Translations under genes and position numbers: made by a program
Notes under the pieces: model-generated
What the model was told of the DNA's origin: nothing
The model's database searches: none
The model's input: only the letters and a program-made list of their open reading frames with translations
Shown: positions 12,085 to 21,002 of the stretch, one piece after another
Layout of the letters: every line of letters starts with the position of its first letter
Numbering within the stretch: the first letter of the stretch is position 1
DNA from: Pseudomonadota bacterium
GTDB lineage: Bacteria > Pseudomonadota > Gammaproteobacteria > Eutrophobiales > Eutrophobiaceae
DNA: 64,000 bases
Assembly (NCBI GenBank): GCA_013112535.1
Contig: JABFGI010000005.1
Coordinates: 120,603-184,602 of the forward strand
Direction: 5' to 3'

Positions 12085-13182
12085 TTATTCTGATAATAGC
12101 TCATTAATCCTTGAATATACTTCGTTAGGCAGGATGTTACTCATGCAAATATTATCCGCACATTCTGTTTTTAAACAAAAACTACAATGAACAACTTTTT
12201 CTATAACTATTGAGTTTTTATTAACGGGAAACCATTTGTTAGACAAGTCGCGAGTAGAAAAAAGCGAAATAAGTTTTGCGTTTGTTGAGGCACATAAGTG
12301 CATAGCCCCAGTATCCAGACTAATTGCAATTTTTATTCTTTCGAAAATATAACGTAGTTCCGGTATGGTCAATTTACCGCATAAATTAACTACGTTTGTA
12401 GTTTTTGATTTAATGTATTCAGCATCTTGTTTTTCGTCATCTCCACCGATTAACAGGATTTTCTGTTTTTCACCTATAAGTTTTGCCAATGATATCCAAT
12501 GATTCAGAGGCCATTTTTTTGGCTGGAGTTTGCCACCTATTAAAAAAACAATGGGTAAATTATCTGAGTTTAATTGATTTATCTCTGGTTCATCTGGCGC
12601 CTGACTATTCAGCGGGTAAGCAATATCACCATAAAGTCCATTTTCGTTTAGCGTTTTAATAAAGCGCCGGGTTTCTGTATTTATATGTCCATATTTCTTT
12701 TGAAGTCGCATGAATGATTTTATTCTGCCTTTGTCCCAGCCGAATGCATATTTTATATCTAGATAAAAACGCACCAGTAACATATTTCTAATAGATTTAT
12801 AGACGCCAATATTTTGTGGTATCTGGATAAACAGGTCGTAATTCTGCTCTCTTAACTTTTTAATCGTTTCTTTTCTTTGATGCTTTTTTATATTAAACAG
12901 ATTATTAATCAGTTTTTTATCAAGACCAATATCCTTGAAAGAAATGCCAGTATTGTTTATGGATAACAAGTCTATTTGTGCATCAGGAAAGTTTTGTCTA
13001 ATGATGTTTATTGCTGGAATGGCAACAATAGAATCACCAAATGCTCCGTCGCGATTGATTAAAATTTTTTCAACTTTAGTTGCTTTTTTAAAAAGAAATC
13101 TAGCAGCATTATTAATTACACTGTTCCTGTAGAGTATGATCAGGTTTACGTAAAACAGCGCCAGTTTTTCGTAAAAACTCAT
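12085..13182 (-). CDS. Glycosyltransferase family 9 (heptosyltransferase-like)
   Basis: 365-residue GT-B protein. The GT9 N-terminus is KILINRDGAFGDSIVAIPAI near residue 38, preceded by a hydrophobic, basic leader that could bind the membrane. The donor lobe has SLDTGAMHLCAST near 295, matching D-T-G-x-x-H-x-x-A/C. The tail holds CSFCLKTECADNICM, an unusual cysteine set. The start ATG at 13182 overlaps the stop of the upstream GT9 gene by 4 bp. Convergent with the glycosyltransferase-like gene that ends 2 bp away. Exact acceptor unknown. Confidence 0.87.
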   Translation of the reverse strand: MSFYEKLALFYVNLIILYRNSVINNAARFLFKKATKVEKILINRDGAFGDSIVAIPAINIIRQNFPDAQIDLLSINNTGISFKDIGLDKKLINNLFNIKKHQRKETIKKLREQNYDLFIQIPQNIGVYKSIRNMLLVRFYLDIKYAFGWDKGRIKSFMRLQKKYGHINTETRRFIKTLNENGLYGDIAYPLNSQAPDEPEINQLNSDNLPIVFLIGGKLQPKKWPLNHWISLAKLIGEKQKILLIGGDDEKQDAEYIKSKTTNVVNLCGKLTIPELRYIFERIKIAISLDTGAMHLCASTNAKLISLFSTRDLSNKWFPVNKNSIVIEKVVHCSFCLKTECADNICMSNILPNEVYSRINELLSE

Positions 13183-14138
13183 AGTAGTTGATTTGCCTTG
13201 AGTTTATTTAATACCGTATCAACGGAGATATTTGCTATATCTTGCGGTATAAACTGATGATCGTTTTGTGCAATTTGATCGTTTGGTGTTATTACATTAT
13301 CAAGTTGACCCAGGGCATGAGTCCTGCGGGCATAGGTTGGTCCAAACAAACCGAACACCGGTATTTGTGCGCAAGACAGAATATGCATGGGAGCGGAGTC
13401 ATTTGTCACGGCAAACCTTGCTTTTTTTCCTAGTTCAACCAGACCAAGAATACTAAAAGCTGATGTTGCATTAATTCCTGTCTTTGCGCTTAATTCGATA
13501 TTTAATTCTTTATCGTCATCTCCCCCGATCCAGATAACATTGAAATTGTCTTTTATAGCCAATGCAAGCTCTAAAAAATAGGGCCACCTCTTTTCAGGAT
13601 GCAAGGGGCTTGAGCCTGCATGTAAGAGCACGTAAGGTTTTTCAAACAAGGCGTGATCATTTAACCAGCCAGATACTTCTTCAGCTGTATCTTCTGGAAC
13701 AGGCAAGAATGGCAGTGGTTCCGCTTTTTCGATATTAGCGCTTTCTAATATTTGGTTTAGACGATCAAATGAATGACATTCGCCAATGTATTTAGTCTTC
13801 GGGTGTACATGATATGGGAAGCGCGGGTGATTGCCGGCTCGAAAAGGACTGCCTGATAATGCACAGTAAAGAGTTGTTCTATCATTAGATTGCAAATCGT
13901 AAATTCGATCAAACTGTTGTTTTCTTATCCATAGAATAGATTTTATTTTGTTTGATAAGGTTTTTCGATCGAAGGAACAAAGTGTTAAGCTTTTAAAATT
14001 TGAAAAAAGACATTCAAACTGAGAGCTTGTTAGTAAGTATACCTGATCCTTATGATGATGTTTTGATATTTGATTGATTATCGAAGTCGATGTAATGGTG
14101 TCTCCTAACGCACCTAACTTAATAATTAATATTTTCAT
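13179..14138 (-). CDS. Glycosyltransferase family 9 (heptosyltransferase-like)
   Basis: 319 residues, starting MKILIIKLGALGDTITSTSII, a textbook WaaC/WaaF-type N-terminus with the GALGD acceptor loop. The donor lobe shows VLLHAGSSPLHPEKRWPY near 170, IWIGGDDD near 203 and VTNDSAPMHILSCAQIPVFGLFGPT near 240. Here the Asp-Ser-x-x-x-His motif binds ADP-heptose in characterised members. Probably an inner-core heptosyltransferase; whether it is type I, II or III cannot be settled from sequence. Overlaps the next gene by 4 bp (ATGA). Confidence 0.9.
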   Translation of the reverse strand: MKILIIKLGALGDTITSTSIINQISKHHHKDQVYLLTSSQFECLFSNFKSLTLCSFDRKTLSNKIKSILWIRKQQFDRIYDLQSNDRTTLYCALSGSPFRAGNHPRFPYHVHPKTKYIGECHSFDRLNQILESANIEKAEPLPFLPVPEDTAEEVSGWLNDHALFEKPYVLLHAGSSPLHPEKRWPYFLELALAIKDNFNVIWIGGDDDKELNIELSAKTGINATSAFSILGLVELGKKARFAVTNDSAPMHILSCAQIPVFGLFGPTYARRTHALGQLDNVITPNDQIAQNDHQFIPQDIANISVDTVLNKLKANQLL

Positions 14139-14156
14139 TAATGGATTAGCAGGACA

Positions 14157-15413
14157 TTAATCATTTAGTTTAACTTTAGCAAAGTATAAAGAAAGAAGCA
14201 GCCAAATCATGCTTGACCAAATAGAACCATAAAAAGCCATGTGTGCGTTAAGAGGAAAAAGCGCTACTAACACAGGCAGAAAAAATGGAAGCTCATCTAA
14301 TATTTTTTTTCTAATTAGTAGCCTATGAATTAATAAATATAATGCAAGCATGTAACCTAATAGACCAATAATCCCCGTTTCCGCCATGATTTCAAGAGTA
14401 AGCAAGTGCGGGTGAGTTTGGTTTACCCAATAATTATCTGGTGAAGCATATTGTTGGTAAGTATGCCGAAATCCTCTTGGACCTATTCCATTTATAGGGT
14501 TAGCCTTAAATGTTGAATAAGCGGTTTCCCATAATTGAAGACGCATTCCCATAGCGTGATCAATGGCATCATAATCAAAACTAAACAATCCTTGAGTTGC
14601 TTTTAGGCGATTGTTAGTGGGTTTATGAAATAAAGCTGTTGAACCTAGTATAATACTAAGCACGAGTGATATAGAGCCAATTAATATTAATATCTGTTTT
14701 TTATTGTTTGCACTCAGATAAAGGTAAACTAAAAAACCCATAGAAGATAAAGCAAGCATTATCCAGGCAGCACGCCTACCACTGACAAGAATAACAAGGA
14801 AAAGGGGGACTAATAACAACAACGACCATTTTTGTTCAAGAGCAATTCGGTGTACAGTGATAAAATAAAAAACCGAAAGAATGGAACAAATATGAGCAAT
14901 AGTGTTTCGGGGATAAAACATTCCTGTTAAACCTAGATACTTATCATACGGATAACCAAAAATATCTTGCCCTAAAACGAGCTGAAGGGATGCGTCTATA
15001 CACCAAAATGTTACGATTAAAAATATTGAAATAATTACGAACTTAATTCTTTTCTTGTTATAAGAAAGCTCCTGAATAATAAATATACCGGCAAATAAAA
15101 ATCTGAGATAAGGAAAAACAGTATGAGCAGAGTGCTTTTGATTTGCAGCATCAGGAAAAGAAAGAAATAAAGGTATCCATAGGCATAGGAATATAATAAA
15201 AAAAGACTTTAATGTTTCGTCTTGCCAAATGACTTTTGGTGAAGTGACTGTTCTATAAAGACCAATTACTGCCATTACGCTAATTGGATAGTTATATAGT
15301 GATTTGCTGACAAAACCTATAACAGTTAATGATATCAATATACAAGGCCAGTATTCTTTTAGCCAGATATAAAATGTTGTTATTTTGTTATGTATAGAAC
15401 TATTTGTAGTCAT
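14157..15413 (-). CDS. O-antigen ligase / polymerase family membrane protein (WaaL/Wzy type)
   Basis: Polytopic membrane protein with about eleven hydrophobic segments. The large periplasmic loop near residues 290-360 contains NPINGIGPRGFRHTY and HPHLLTLEIMAETGIIGLLGYML, which is the Wzy_C pattern (H-x-x-x-L-x-x-x-x-E-x-G). WaaL ligases join undecaprenyl-linked O-antigen to lipid A-core. I chose ATG 15413 (MTTNSSIHNK), 12 bp after the GT2 stop. ATG 15464 would add 17 residues and overlap the GT2 gene by 40 bp, though it has a slightly better ribosome site. Ligase versus polymerase is not decidable from sequence. Confidence 0.85.
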   Translation of the reverse strand: MTTNSSIHNKITTFYIWLKEYWPCILISLTVIGFVSKSLYNYPISVMAVIGLYRTVTSPKVIWQDETLKSFFIIFLCLWIPLFLSFPDAANQKHSAHTVFPYLRFLFAGIFIIQELSYNKKRIKFVIISIFLIVTFWCIDASLQLVLGQDIFGYPYDKYLGLTGMFYPRNTIAHICSILSVFYFITVHRIALEQKWSLLLLVPLFLVILVSGRRAAWIMLALSSMGFLVYLYLSANNKKQILILIGSISLVLSIILGSTALFHKPTNNRLKATQGLFSFDYDAIDHAMGMRLQLWETAYSTFKANPINGIGPRGFRHTYQQYASPDNYWVNQTHPHLLTLEIMAETGIIGLLGYMLALYLLIHRLLIRKKILDELPFFLPVLVALFPLNAHMAFYGSIWSSMIWLLLSLYFAKVKLND

Positions 15414-15424
15414 AAGAATTAATT

Positions 15425-16336
15425 TTATCGATAACGTTCTACAATTATATTTAAAAGCCCGCATAAATAGCCTATTGCACTAGCCAGTTTAATTATGCTT
15501 TTTTCCAGTTTTGAGTTGTTTAATGTTAATAAAAAAATTATTGCGGAAACTAAGGCGCTAAATATTTTGCCAATAATTTTTATAATAAAATGAAACCATA
15601 CAGAAAAAGTATTGTTATTCGTTTTATATTGAAGAACATTATTTATGGCGCCAGTAAAGTGCCTGAAAAAAAGATATTTTTTCGTCCTTCTTTCTTCCGG
15701 GATCGTTTCGTAAATAATAGCTTCGGCTGACCAAACATGGACATTCCCAAGGGAGTAAGACCGATCAAAAAAATGAAAGTCCTCGCCCCCGGTAAAATTA
15801 TAGGCTGTATTGAAACAGAGGTTGTTATCGGTTGCCAGTTTGCTTCTAAATAAAACATTCCCTGCTGCCACATGTCGAGGCGTATCTCCTGTATTAAGTT
15901 TAGAGTTATTTGGCATTTTATTTATAGGCTGGTTAGAAAAAACAGGTACAACGGGACCAGCAACAACGTCGGCGTTATATTTCTTTGAGGTTTGCATATG
16001 CTGCATTAACCAGTCTGAATGAGGGAACTCATCATCATCAATAAACCCTATAAAATCAGCATGGTGATTTAAAGATTCTTTTAGCAAGCGATTTCTTGCT
16101 GAAGAGATACCTCTATTTGGTTCTACATAATAATATGATTCAAACTCAATATTTTTTGTTGCTTTTTTGAAACTTGCTCTACCTGATTTTTCACTATCAT
16201 TATCGACGACTATTATTAAAGGTATGCAGTATCCGGGAATAGTTATCTGTCCGATTGCGGAAAGGCAATTATTCAATAATTCGGGACGTTTAAAAGTCGC
16301 AACACAAACAGCAATAATTTTTTTTTCTTCAGCCAT
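15425..16336 (-). CDS. Glycosyltransferase family 2
   Basis: GT-A fold enzyme, 303 residues. It begins KKIIAVCVATFKRPELLNNCL, then VVDNDSEKSG and the metal-binding acidic FIDDDEFPHSDWL near residue 97. TGGEDFHFFDR near 188 matches the catalytic-base region. A C-terminal hydrophobic stretch (about 245-275) suggests a membrane anchor or amphipathic contact. It sits between GT4 and the O-antigen ligase on the leftward arm, so it probably adds a residue to LPS core or O-unit; donor unknown. Confidence 0.88.
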   Translation of the reverse strand: MAEEKKIIAVCVATFKRPELLNNCLSAIGQITIPGYCIPLIIVVDNDSEKSGRASFKKATKNIEFESYYYVEPNRGISSARNRLLKESLNHHADFIGFIDDDEFPHSDWLMQHMQTSKKYNADVVAGPVVPVFSNQPINKMPNNSKLNTGDTPRHVAAGNVLFRSKLATDNNLCFNTAYNFTGGEDFHFFDRSYSLGNVHVWSAEAIIYETIPEERRTKKYLFFRHFTGAINNVLQYKTNNNTFSVWFHFIIKIIGKIFSALVSAIIFLLTLNNSKLEKSIIKLASAIGYLCGLLNIIVERYR

Positions 16337-16346
16337 TAATAGTTTT

Positions 16347-17498
16347 TTAAGAAAATGAATTGTAGCATGAGATAGTTTTGTCCAACATATTATTTAAGCT
16401 AAAAGCTACCTGATTTTTTACTTCAGGCATGGAGCTATGAAACTTTTTTATAAGCGAATTAACATCATCCGTATCTAATGGTGTTGCTCTTCCTTCAGGA
16501 AACATTTTAGCAAGGATTTCTTTTGCTCCGCCGTGGTCATAAGCAATTACTGGCACACCAAGACTTAATGCTTCAAGTGCTGTTCTACCAAAAGCCTCTG
16601 GTGTTATAGCCAAGGATAAAACTATGTCTGAACTTGAGATGATTTCTTTCATGTCATTTCGTTGACCAAGAAACGTAAAATAATCATTCATGCCATTTGT
16701 ATCAATAATAGATTTTAGCTCATTCAGGTATTTGTCTTTCCCAGGATCCGTTCCGCCGGCAAAGATGCCATGCACATTAAGTCCGTCATTCTTTGCTTTG
16801 ATTATGATATCAATAAAGTCATTATGTCCTTTCCAGCGAGTAATTCTTCCGGGCAAGGTAATAATAAACTTATCAGACAAGTTCGGGTGATCTCTTTTCC
16901 ATTTTGACAGCCACTCACCTGAAGCATTAAAGCCATATGGAAACTTTTCTTTGCTTATGCCGCGATGAATAGTTTCAATTTTATTTTCATTAACATCAGG
17001 ATAGTTTTTCAGTATATAGTTTTTTATATATTCGGAAACAGCGATGATTCGTTCACCTGATACCATGATTTTACTATAACGATTAACGGTATAAGGGCCA
17101 TGTACTGTAGTTATAAATCTGGGGCGATTTTCCGGGTCAAGTTTTTTCCAGGCAAGATAAGCTAACCATGCGGGCAAACGAGAACGCGCATGGATAATAT
17201 TAATTTGTTGCTCTTTAAATAATTGTCGTAATCTTGGTATTAATCTAATTGCAGTGAATAATGATTTTTTTCCGACCGGTAAATTGATATGTTCGCTGCC
17301 TTCAGCGATAAGCTGGGGCACCATTTGCCCGGTTCCTGAAACAACAATTGATCGGTGTCCTCTACGCACAAGTTCAGCAGCAACCTCGAGCGTTCCTCTT
17401 TCAACGCCGCCGCAATCAAGCTCTGGCAATATTTGTAAGATAGTTGGTTTCAAAAAAGTCTCGTGAATAGCTTGAATAAAGACAGCACTGATGATCAA
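16347..17498 (-). CDS. Glycosyltransferase family 4
   Basis: GT-B fold, 383 residues. The acceptor lobe has LPELDCGGVERGTLEVAAEL, the typical GGxE start of GT4, then NIIHARSRLPAWLA. The donor lobe holds LPGRITRWKGHNDFI near 220 and TPEAFGRTALEALSLGVPVIAYDHGGAKE near 315-343, carrying the E-x7-E retaining-GT signature. The N-terminus is uncertain. TTG at 17498 has AGGGA upstream, whereas TTG at 17453 would give MKPTILQILPEL, closer to family starts. No ATG fits. Likely LPS core or O-antigen sugar addition. Confidence 0.86.
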   Translation of the reverse strand: MIISAVFIQAIHETFLKPTILQILPELDCGGVERGTLEVAAELVRRGHRSIVVSGTGQMVPQLIAEGSEHINLPVGKKSLFTAIRLIPRLRQLFKEQQINIIHARSRLPAWLAYLAWKKLDPENRPRFITTVHGPYTVNRYSKIMVSGERIIAVSEYIKNYILKNYPDVNENKIETIHRGISKEKFPYGFNASGEWLSKWKRDHPNLSDKFIITLPGRITRWKGHNDFIDIIIKAKNDGLNVHGIFAGGTDPGKDKYLNELKSIIDTNGMNDYFTFLGQRNDMKEIISSSDIVLSLAITPEAFGRTALEALSLGVPVIAYDHGGAKEILAKMFPEGRATPLDTDDVNSLIKKFHSSMPEVKNQVAFSLNNMLDKTISCYNSFS

Positions 17499-17588
17499 TA
17501 TTGTCCCTATAATAACTTAATATCTGAAGGCTTACGATGCTATAGAAAGTAATTGATGCAGCAATATTCCCAGAAAGTGTCGTCGCAA

Positions 17589-18329
17589 TTACAGTCTTTG
17601 TGCAAGGAAGATAAGCCCCGGTTTTTTGTGTTTGTAAAATTTGACTATTTTAAAGCCATAACGATTAAAAAGTATGTGGGCCGTTTTTTGAGTGAAATGT
17701 TGTACATGTATAGGCGGGCACATCATAGACCAATCTATTATATTTTCGGGTACTTTCGGGTGTCCCAGATCAGGAGTCGTGATATAGGCATAACCGCCTT
17801 TTTTAACCAGGCGCGCCAGTGTTTTCATATAAAGATTAATGTCGCTGACATGCTCAATTACTTCTGAGGAATAGACAAAATCATAGTTATCATCGGTCTT
17901 GAGTAATTGAATAAAATCCATACACGCATAATTAGCACGCTTGAAACGCATGCTGGCATAGGCTACGGCATTCTCGCTGATATCAATGCCGCTGGAAGAT
18001 TTAGCCACGTAGCTTAATGCATGAGCAACAAAGCCTCCGCCGCAACCGAAATCCAGAGTTTTTTTACCAAAAGCATAAGGTAGAAAACGCGGTAGTTTAA
18101 TAAAAGCGCGTCTCATGCGGGAGCCAGACTTGCTGTAAGCTGGTTCTGCTGCTTCTTCGTCATCCGTGTATTGTTCGTTTAGTTCTTCCTGATTCGGCAT
18201 TGGGTTCAGAAAAACAAAGTCACATTCTTTGCACTGGTTAAACGGGTATCCGTTTTTTGTTACGAAGTAATGTGTTTCCGGGTTATTGCATACCGGGCAG
18301 GCAACGCTGGTCGAATCGCTGTTACTCAA
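17589..18329 (-). CDS. Class I SAM-dependent methyltransferase with N-terminal zinc-ribbon-like motif
   Basis: 246 residues. The N-terminus has two CxxC pairs (CPVCNNP near residue 11, CKECDFVFLNP near 33), a common extension in sugar- and polysaccharide-cluster methyltransferases. The Rossmann core shows LDFGCGGGFVAHAL near 93 (SAM loop), then VYSSEVIEHVSD near 147. The start is TTG at 18329, overlapping the ELM1 gene stop (TTGA) with GAGG 5 nt before it. The substrate is unknown; methylation of a glycan or a lipid carrier intermediate fits the neighbourhood. Confidence 0.8.
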   Translation of the reverse strand: MSNSDSTSVACPVCNNPETHYFVTKNGYPFNQCKECDFVFLNPMPNQEELNEQYTDDEEAAEPAYSKSGSRMRRAFIKLPRFLPYAFGKKTLDFGCGGGFVAHALSYVAKSSSGIDISENAVAYASMRFKRANYACMDFIQLLKTDDNYDFVYSSEVIEHVSDINLYMKTLARLVKKGGYAYITTPDLGHPKVPENIIDWSMMCPPIHVQHFTQKTAHILFNRYGFKIVKFYKHKKPGLIFLAQRL

Positions 18330-19228
18330 GCAAGTATGCCTCGAGCCTGTAATAATGATGCGCAGCGATCAGCTTCGTTAAATTTAGTAGATGCTGGTAT
18401 AAGATATTTTGTGTTTTTCCACATTTCAAAAGAGCTAAGTTGTTTCTCATTAATCAGTCGGTTTATTGCGTCTGATATCTTATTGTTGTTGTTTTGTTCC
18501 ACATCAAGAATGCCGACAGCTGCTCCAGAAGAAAGTGATTCGTATATCATTGAGACACTGTCTTTACTTACCCATATATTGCCAGTCTTGAAAATAATTT
18601 CACGAATTGTTCTGCTGCTCGTATTTTTATAATTCAGTATCGTTATATTCGCTAAATTTGAAACTCCAGACAATGCCGTATCAGGCGTACGTGGCGAGTC
18701 AGCAACGGTCCATTTAATGTCAGGACAATCATTAATAATCTGTGTAATTTGCTTAAGTATTGATTTGTTATTCCAGCGATAGTGTTTTGAAGGTCCGCCT
18801 ATCAGTATTAGGCCCGTGTTAGCGGATTTGTTTTCGTTAAATTGCACCGGGTTTATTGCGCCGCTAGTTGTTATTACATTTTCTTTTTCAGTGGTTTGAT
18901 CGTGTTCAGGAATTATACAGGTGTTAAAAAAAGACAAAGGTAAGCTGGGTTTCATTAATACAATCGTTTTGCCGCCCCGGGCGCGTTTTGCGCATAACAT
19001 GGGTAAATGTGTGCTGTGTCCTGCGCCAATGATAATATTTGGGTCAGGCAAGTTATTGCCTAAAGGAAATTGTTTTAAAAAGAAATTTTTAAAATAAGTG
19101 AGTGACGGTTGAATTGGAAGATCGATACATTCGCTGGCTTTTAATCTGTTTATGGCTTTACATAGTCCGATGCTTTGGGAATCATGGCCTGCTTTTCCGT
19201 CAGTAATACGCCAAATATAAAAAGCCAT
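18326..19228 (-). CDS. ELM1/GtrOC1 family putative glycosyltransferase
   Basis: 300 residues, starting MAFYIWRITDGKAGHDSQSIGL, the signature opening of the family named after plant mitochondrial-fission protein ELM1. Further motifs are IIGAGHSTHLPMLCAKRARGG and a C-terminal WVSKDSVSMIYESLSSGAAVGIL, which resembles a GT-B nucleotide-sugar lobe. Bacterial members occur in LPS clusters and are thought to be sugar transferases, without firm biochemistry known to me. Coupled to the methyltransferase by a 4-bp overlap and placed downstream of the zinc-finger gene. Confidence 0.8.
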   Translation of the reverse strand: MAFYIWRITDGKAGHDSQSIGLCKAINRLKASECIDLPIQPSLTYFKNFFLKQFPLGNNLPDPNIIIGAGHSTHLPMLCAKRARGGKTIVLMKPSLPLSFFNTCIIPEHDQTTEKENVITTSGAINPVQFNENKSANTGLILIGGPSKHYRWNNKSILKQITQIINDCPDIKWTVADSPRTPDTALSGVSNLANITILNYKNTSSRTIREIIFKTGNIWVSKDSVSMIYESLSSGAAVGILDVEQNNNNKISDAINRLINEKQLSSFEMWKNTKYLIPASTKFNEADRCASLLQARGILA

Positions 19229-19245
19229 GTGAAATTCGTGTCAGC

Positions 19246-19449
19246 TTATTCCTCAAGAATAAATTCAGTGCCACAATATGGGCATTTGCTTTTGCCAGAC
19301 TCTTCAATTGGCAGAAATACTTTTGGATGCTGATTCCAAAGACTCATTTCAGGTAAAGGGCAATGCAAAGGCAACTGCTCTTTTTTTATATGAAAAACAG
19401 GTTCCTTGCTTGTCGACGTTTCTGCCATGTTTTGTCCAGAGTTACTCAT
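19246..19449 (-). CDS. CHCC-type zinc-finger domain protein
   Basis: 67 residues from ATG 19449 (AGGAG 9 nt upstream). The C-terminal half carries HCPLPEMSLWNQHPKVFLP and CPYCGTEFIL, so the metal ligands are C-H-C-C, as in the small zinc-finger domain shared with a mitochondrial complex I subunit (NDUFS6). The bacterial function is unknown to me. It lies between ilvE and the ELM1-like gene; an ilvE-zinc-finger-LPS gene order is familiar from several proteobacteria. Confidence 0.85.
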   Translation of the reverse strand: MSNSGQNMAETSTSKEPVFHIKKEQLPLHCPLPEMSLWNQHPKVFLPIEESGKSKCPYCGTEFILEE

Positions 19450-19460
19450 AATCAACGCTC

Positions 19461-20381
19461 CTAAATATAACTTAACCAGTCATCGTATTGATTAAGCTTT
19501 CCTTCTACGCAATCAAAATACAACTTCTGCAATTTCTCTGTAATCGGTCCGCGTTTGCCCTCACCAATTTGACGGTTATCAAGTTCGCGGATAGGCGTTA
19601 CTTCTGCTGCCGTACCGGTAAAGAATGCTTCGTCAGCGACGTATATTTCATCGCGCGTTAAGCGTTTTTCTTTAACAATAATATTGTTTTCGTCGGCAAA
19701 CTGCATAATGGTTTCACGGGTGATACCTTCAAGCGCCGAGGTCAGATCCGGTGTAAATATAACACCATCGCGAACAATAAAAATATTCTCGCCGCTACCT
19801 TCAGCAACATAACCTTCGTTATCAAGTAATAATGCTTCGTCATAACCATCTGTAAGTGCCTCCTGCAAAGCAAGCATCGAGTTCATGTAGTTGCCATTCG
19901 CCTTGGCTTTACACATGGTGATATTTACATGATGGCGGGTATATGACGAGGTTTTGATACGAATACCTTTTTCCAGTCCCTCGTTGCCCAGGTAAGAACC
20001 CCAAGCCCAGGCAGCAATCATGACGTGAACTTTCAAATTGTCTGCTCTCAGGCCCATTCCTTCAGAACCATAAAAACACATCGGACGAATATAGGCGGTT
20101 TCAAGATCATTGTTTTTAACTGTATCCAGACATGCCTTGTTAATGGCTTCTTTTTCATAAGGCATTGGCATATTTAAAATATGAGCTGATCTGAATAAAC
20201 GATCTGTATGTTCATTTAGACGAAAAATTGCGGTGCCCTCGGCTGTTTTATAGGCGCGAACACCTTCAAAAACACCCATGCCATAATGCAGCGTGTGTGT
20301 CAGTACGTGGGTTTTAGCCTCTCTCCAGGGAACAAATTCACCATCAAGCCAAATAACGCCGTCACGATCATCCATACTCAT
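19461..20381 (-). CDS. ilvE: Branched-chain amino acid aminotransferase
   Basis: PLP enzyme (fold type IV) that interconverts Leu, Ile and Val with their 2-oxo acids. 306 residues, close to E. coli IlvE (309). Motifs: WLDGEFVPW at the start, HYGMGVFEGVRAY near 32, the PLP-lysine region TMCKAKANGNYMNSMLAL near 155, EGSGENIFIV near 193 and GTAAEVTPIRELD near 257. In Pseudomonas ilvE is also next to the LPS core genes. A second ATG two codons in is possible. Confidence 0.96.
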   Translation of the reverse strand: MSMDDRDGVIWLDGEFVPWREAKTHVLTHTLHYGMGVFEGVRAYKTAEGTAIFRLNEHTDRLFRSAHILNMPMPYEKEAINKACLDTVKNNDLETAYIRPMCFYGSEGMGLRADNLKVHVMIAAWAWGSYLGNEGLEKGIRIKTSSYTRHHVNITMCKAKANGNYMNSMLALQEALTDGYDEALLLDNEGYVAEGSGENIFIVRDGVIFTPDLTSALEGITRETIMQFADENNIIVKEKRLTRDEIYVADEAFFTGTAAEVTPIRELDNRQIGEGKRGPITEKLQKLYFDCVEGKLNQYDDWLSYI

Positions 20382-20546
20382 ACTGTTTTCATACCGATAT
20401 TCTTAAAATTAAAGCCGCTAATGGTAATGCGCCCGCTGCATGCAATCAATAAAACTTTGAAAATTATCAACTTAGTATTCATTACAGAGATGAATTATGC
20501 TGTAAATGTGACAATTTATTATTAGTTTGAATGCAGGTGACAAGAT

Positions 20547-20963
20547 ATGATTAAAGAAGTTGTGCCAGAAGAAGCCTATGAAATTCTGAAAAATGAGAAA
20601 AATGCCGTACTAGTCGATGTTCGAAGCACAATGGAATATGACTATGTTGGCCATCCGCTAAATGCGATCCATGTCGCGTTAAAAGAGCCGCCGGATTGGG
20701 AAACAAGGCAAAATTATACAGAAAATGTCCGTTTGGCATTACAGAAACAATTTCCTGAAATGGACGGGTTTATGGATGTTCCACTGCTTATGCTGTGTCG
20801 AAGCGGCGCCAGATCTGCAATTGCAGGTGAAATGCTAATCAATGAAGGTTTCACAAACGTATATAATGTGCTTGAGGGTTTCGAAGGAGACAAGGATGAA
20901 CATGGACATAGGAGCACTATTAGTGGATGGCGTTTCCATGGCTTGCCCTGGGAACAGTCATAG
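20547..20963 (+). CDS. Rhodanese-like sulfurtransferase
   Basis: 138-residue single rhodanese domain. NAVLVDVRSTMEYDYVGHP begins the fold, and the active-site loop CRSGAR is near residue 88 with the catalytic cysteine present. It ends in a SGWRFHGLPWEQS tail typical of small proteobacterial rhodaneses. No signal peptide is seen, so it is probably cytoplasmic. ATG at 20547, divergent from ilvE. It may move sulfane sulfur or detoxify; the specific partner is unknown. The C13 peptidase follows 39 bp later in the same direction. Confidence 0.88.
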   Translation: MIKEVVPEEAYEILKNEKNAVLVDVRSTMEYDYVGHPLNAIHVALKEPPDWETRQNYTENVRLALQKQFPEMDGFMDVPLLMLCRSGARSAIAGEMLINEGFTNVYNVLEGFEGDKDEHGHRSTISGWRFHGLPWEQS

Positions 20964-21002
20964 CGTTTTTCTGTATTTAAACAATCCGGGAAAGTTTAAA
21001 TA

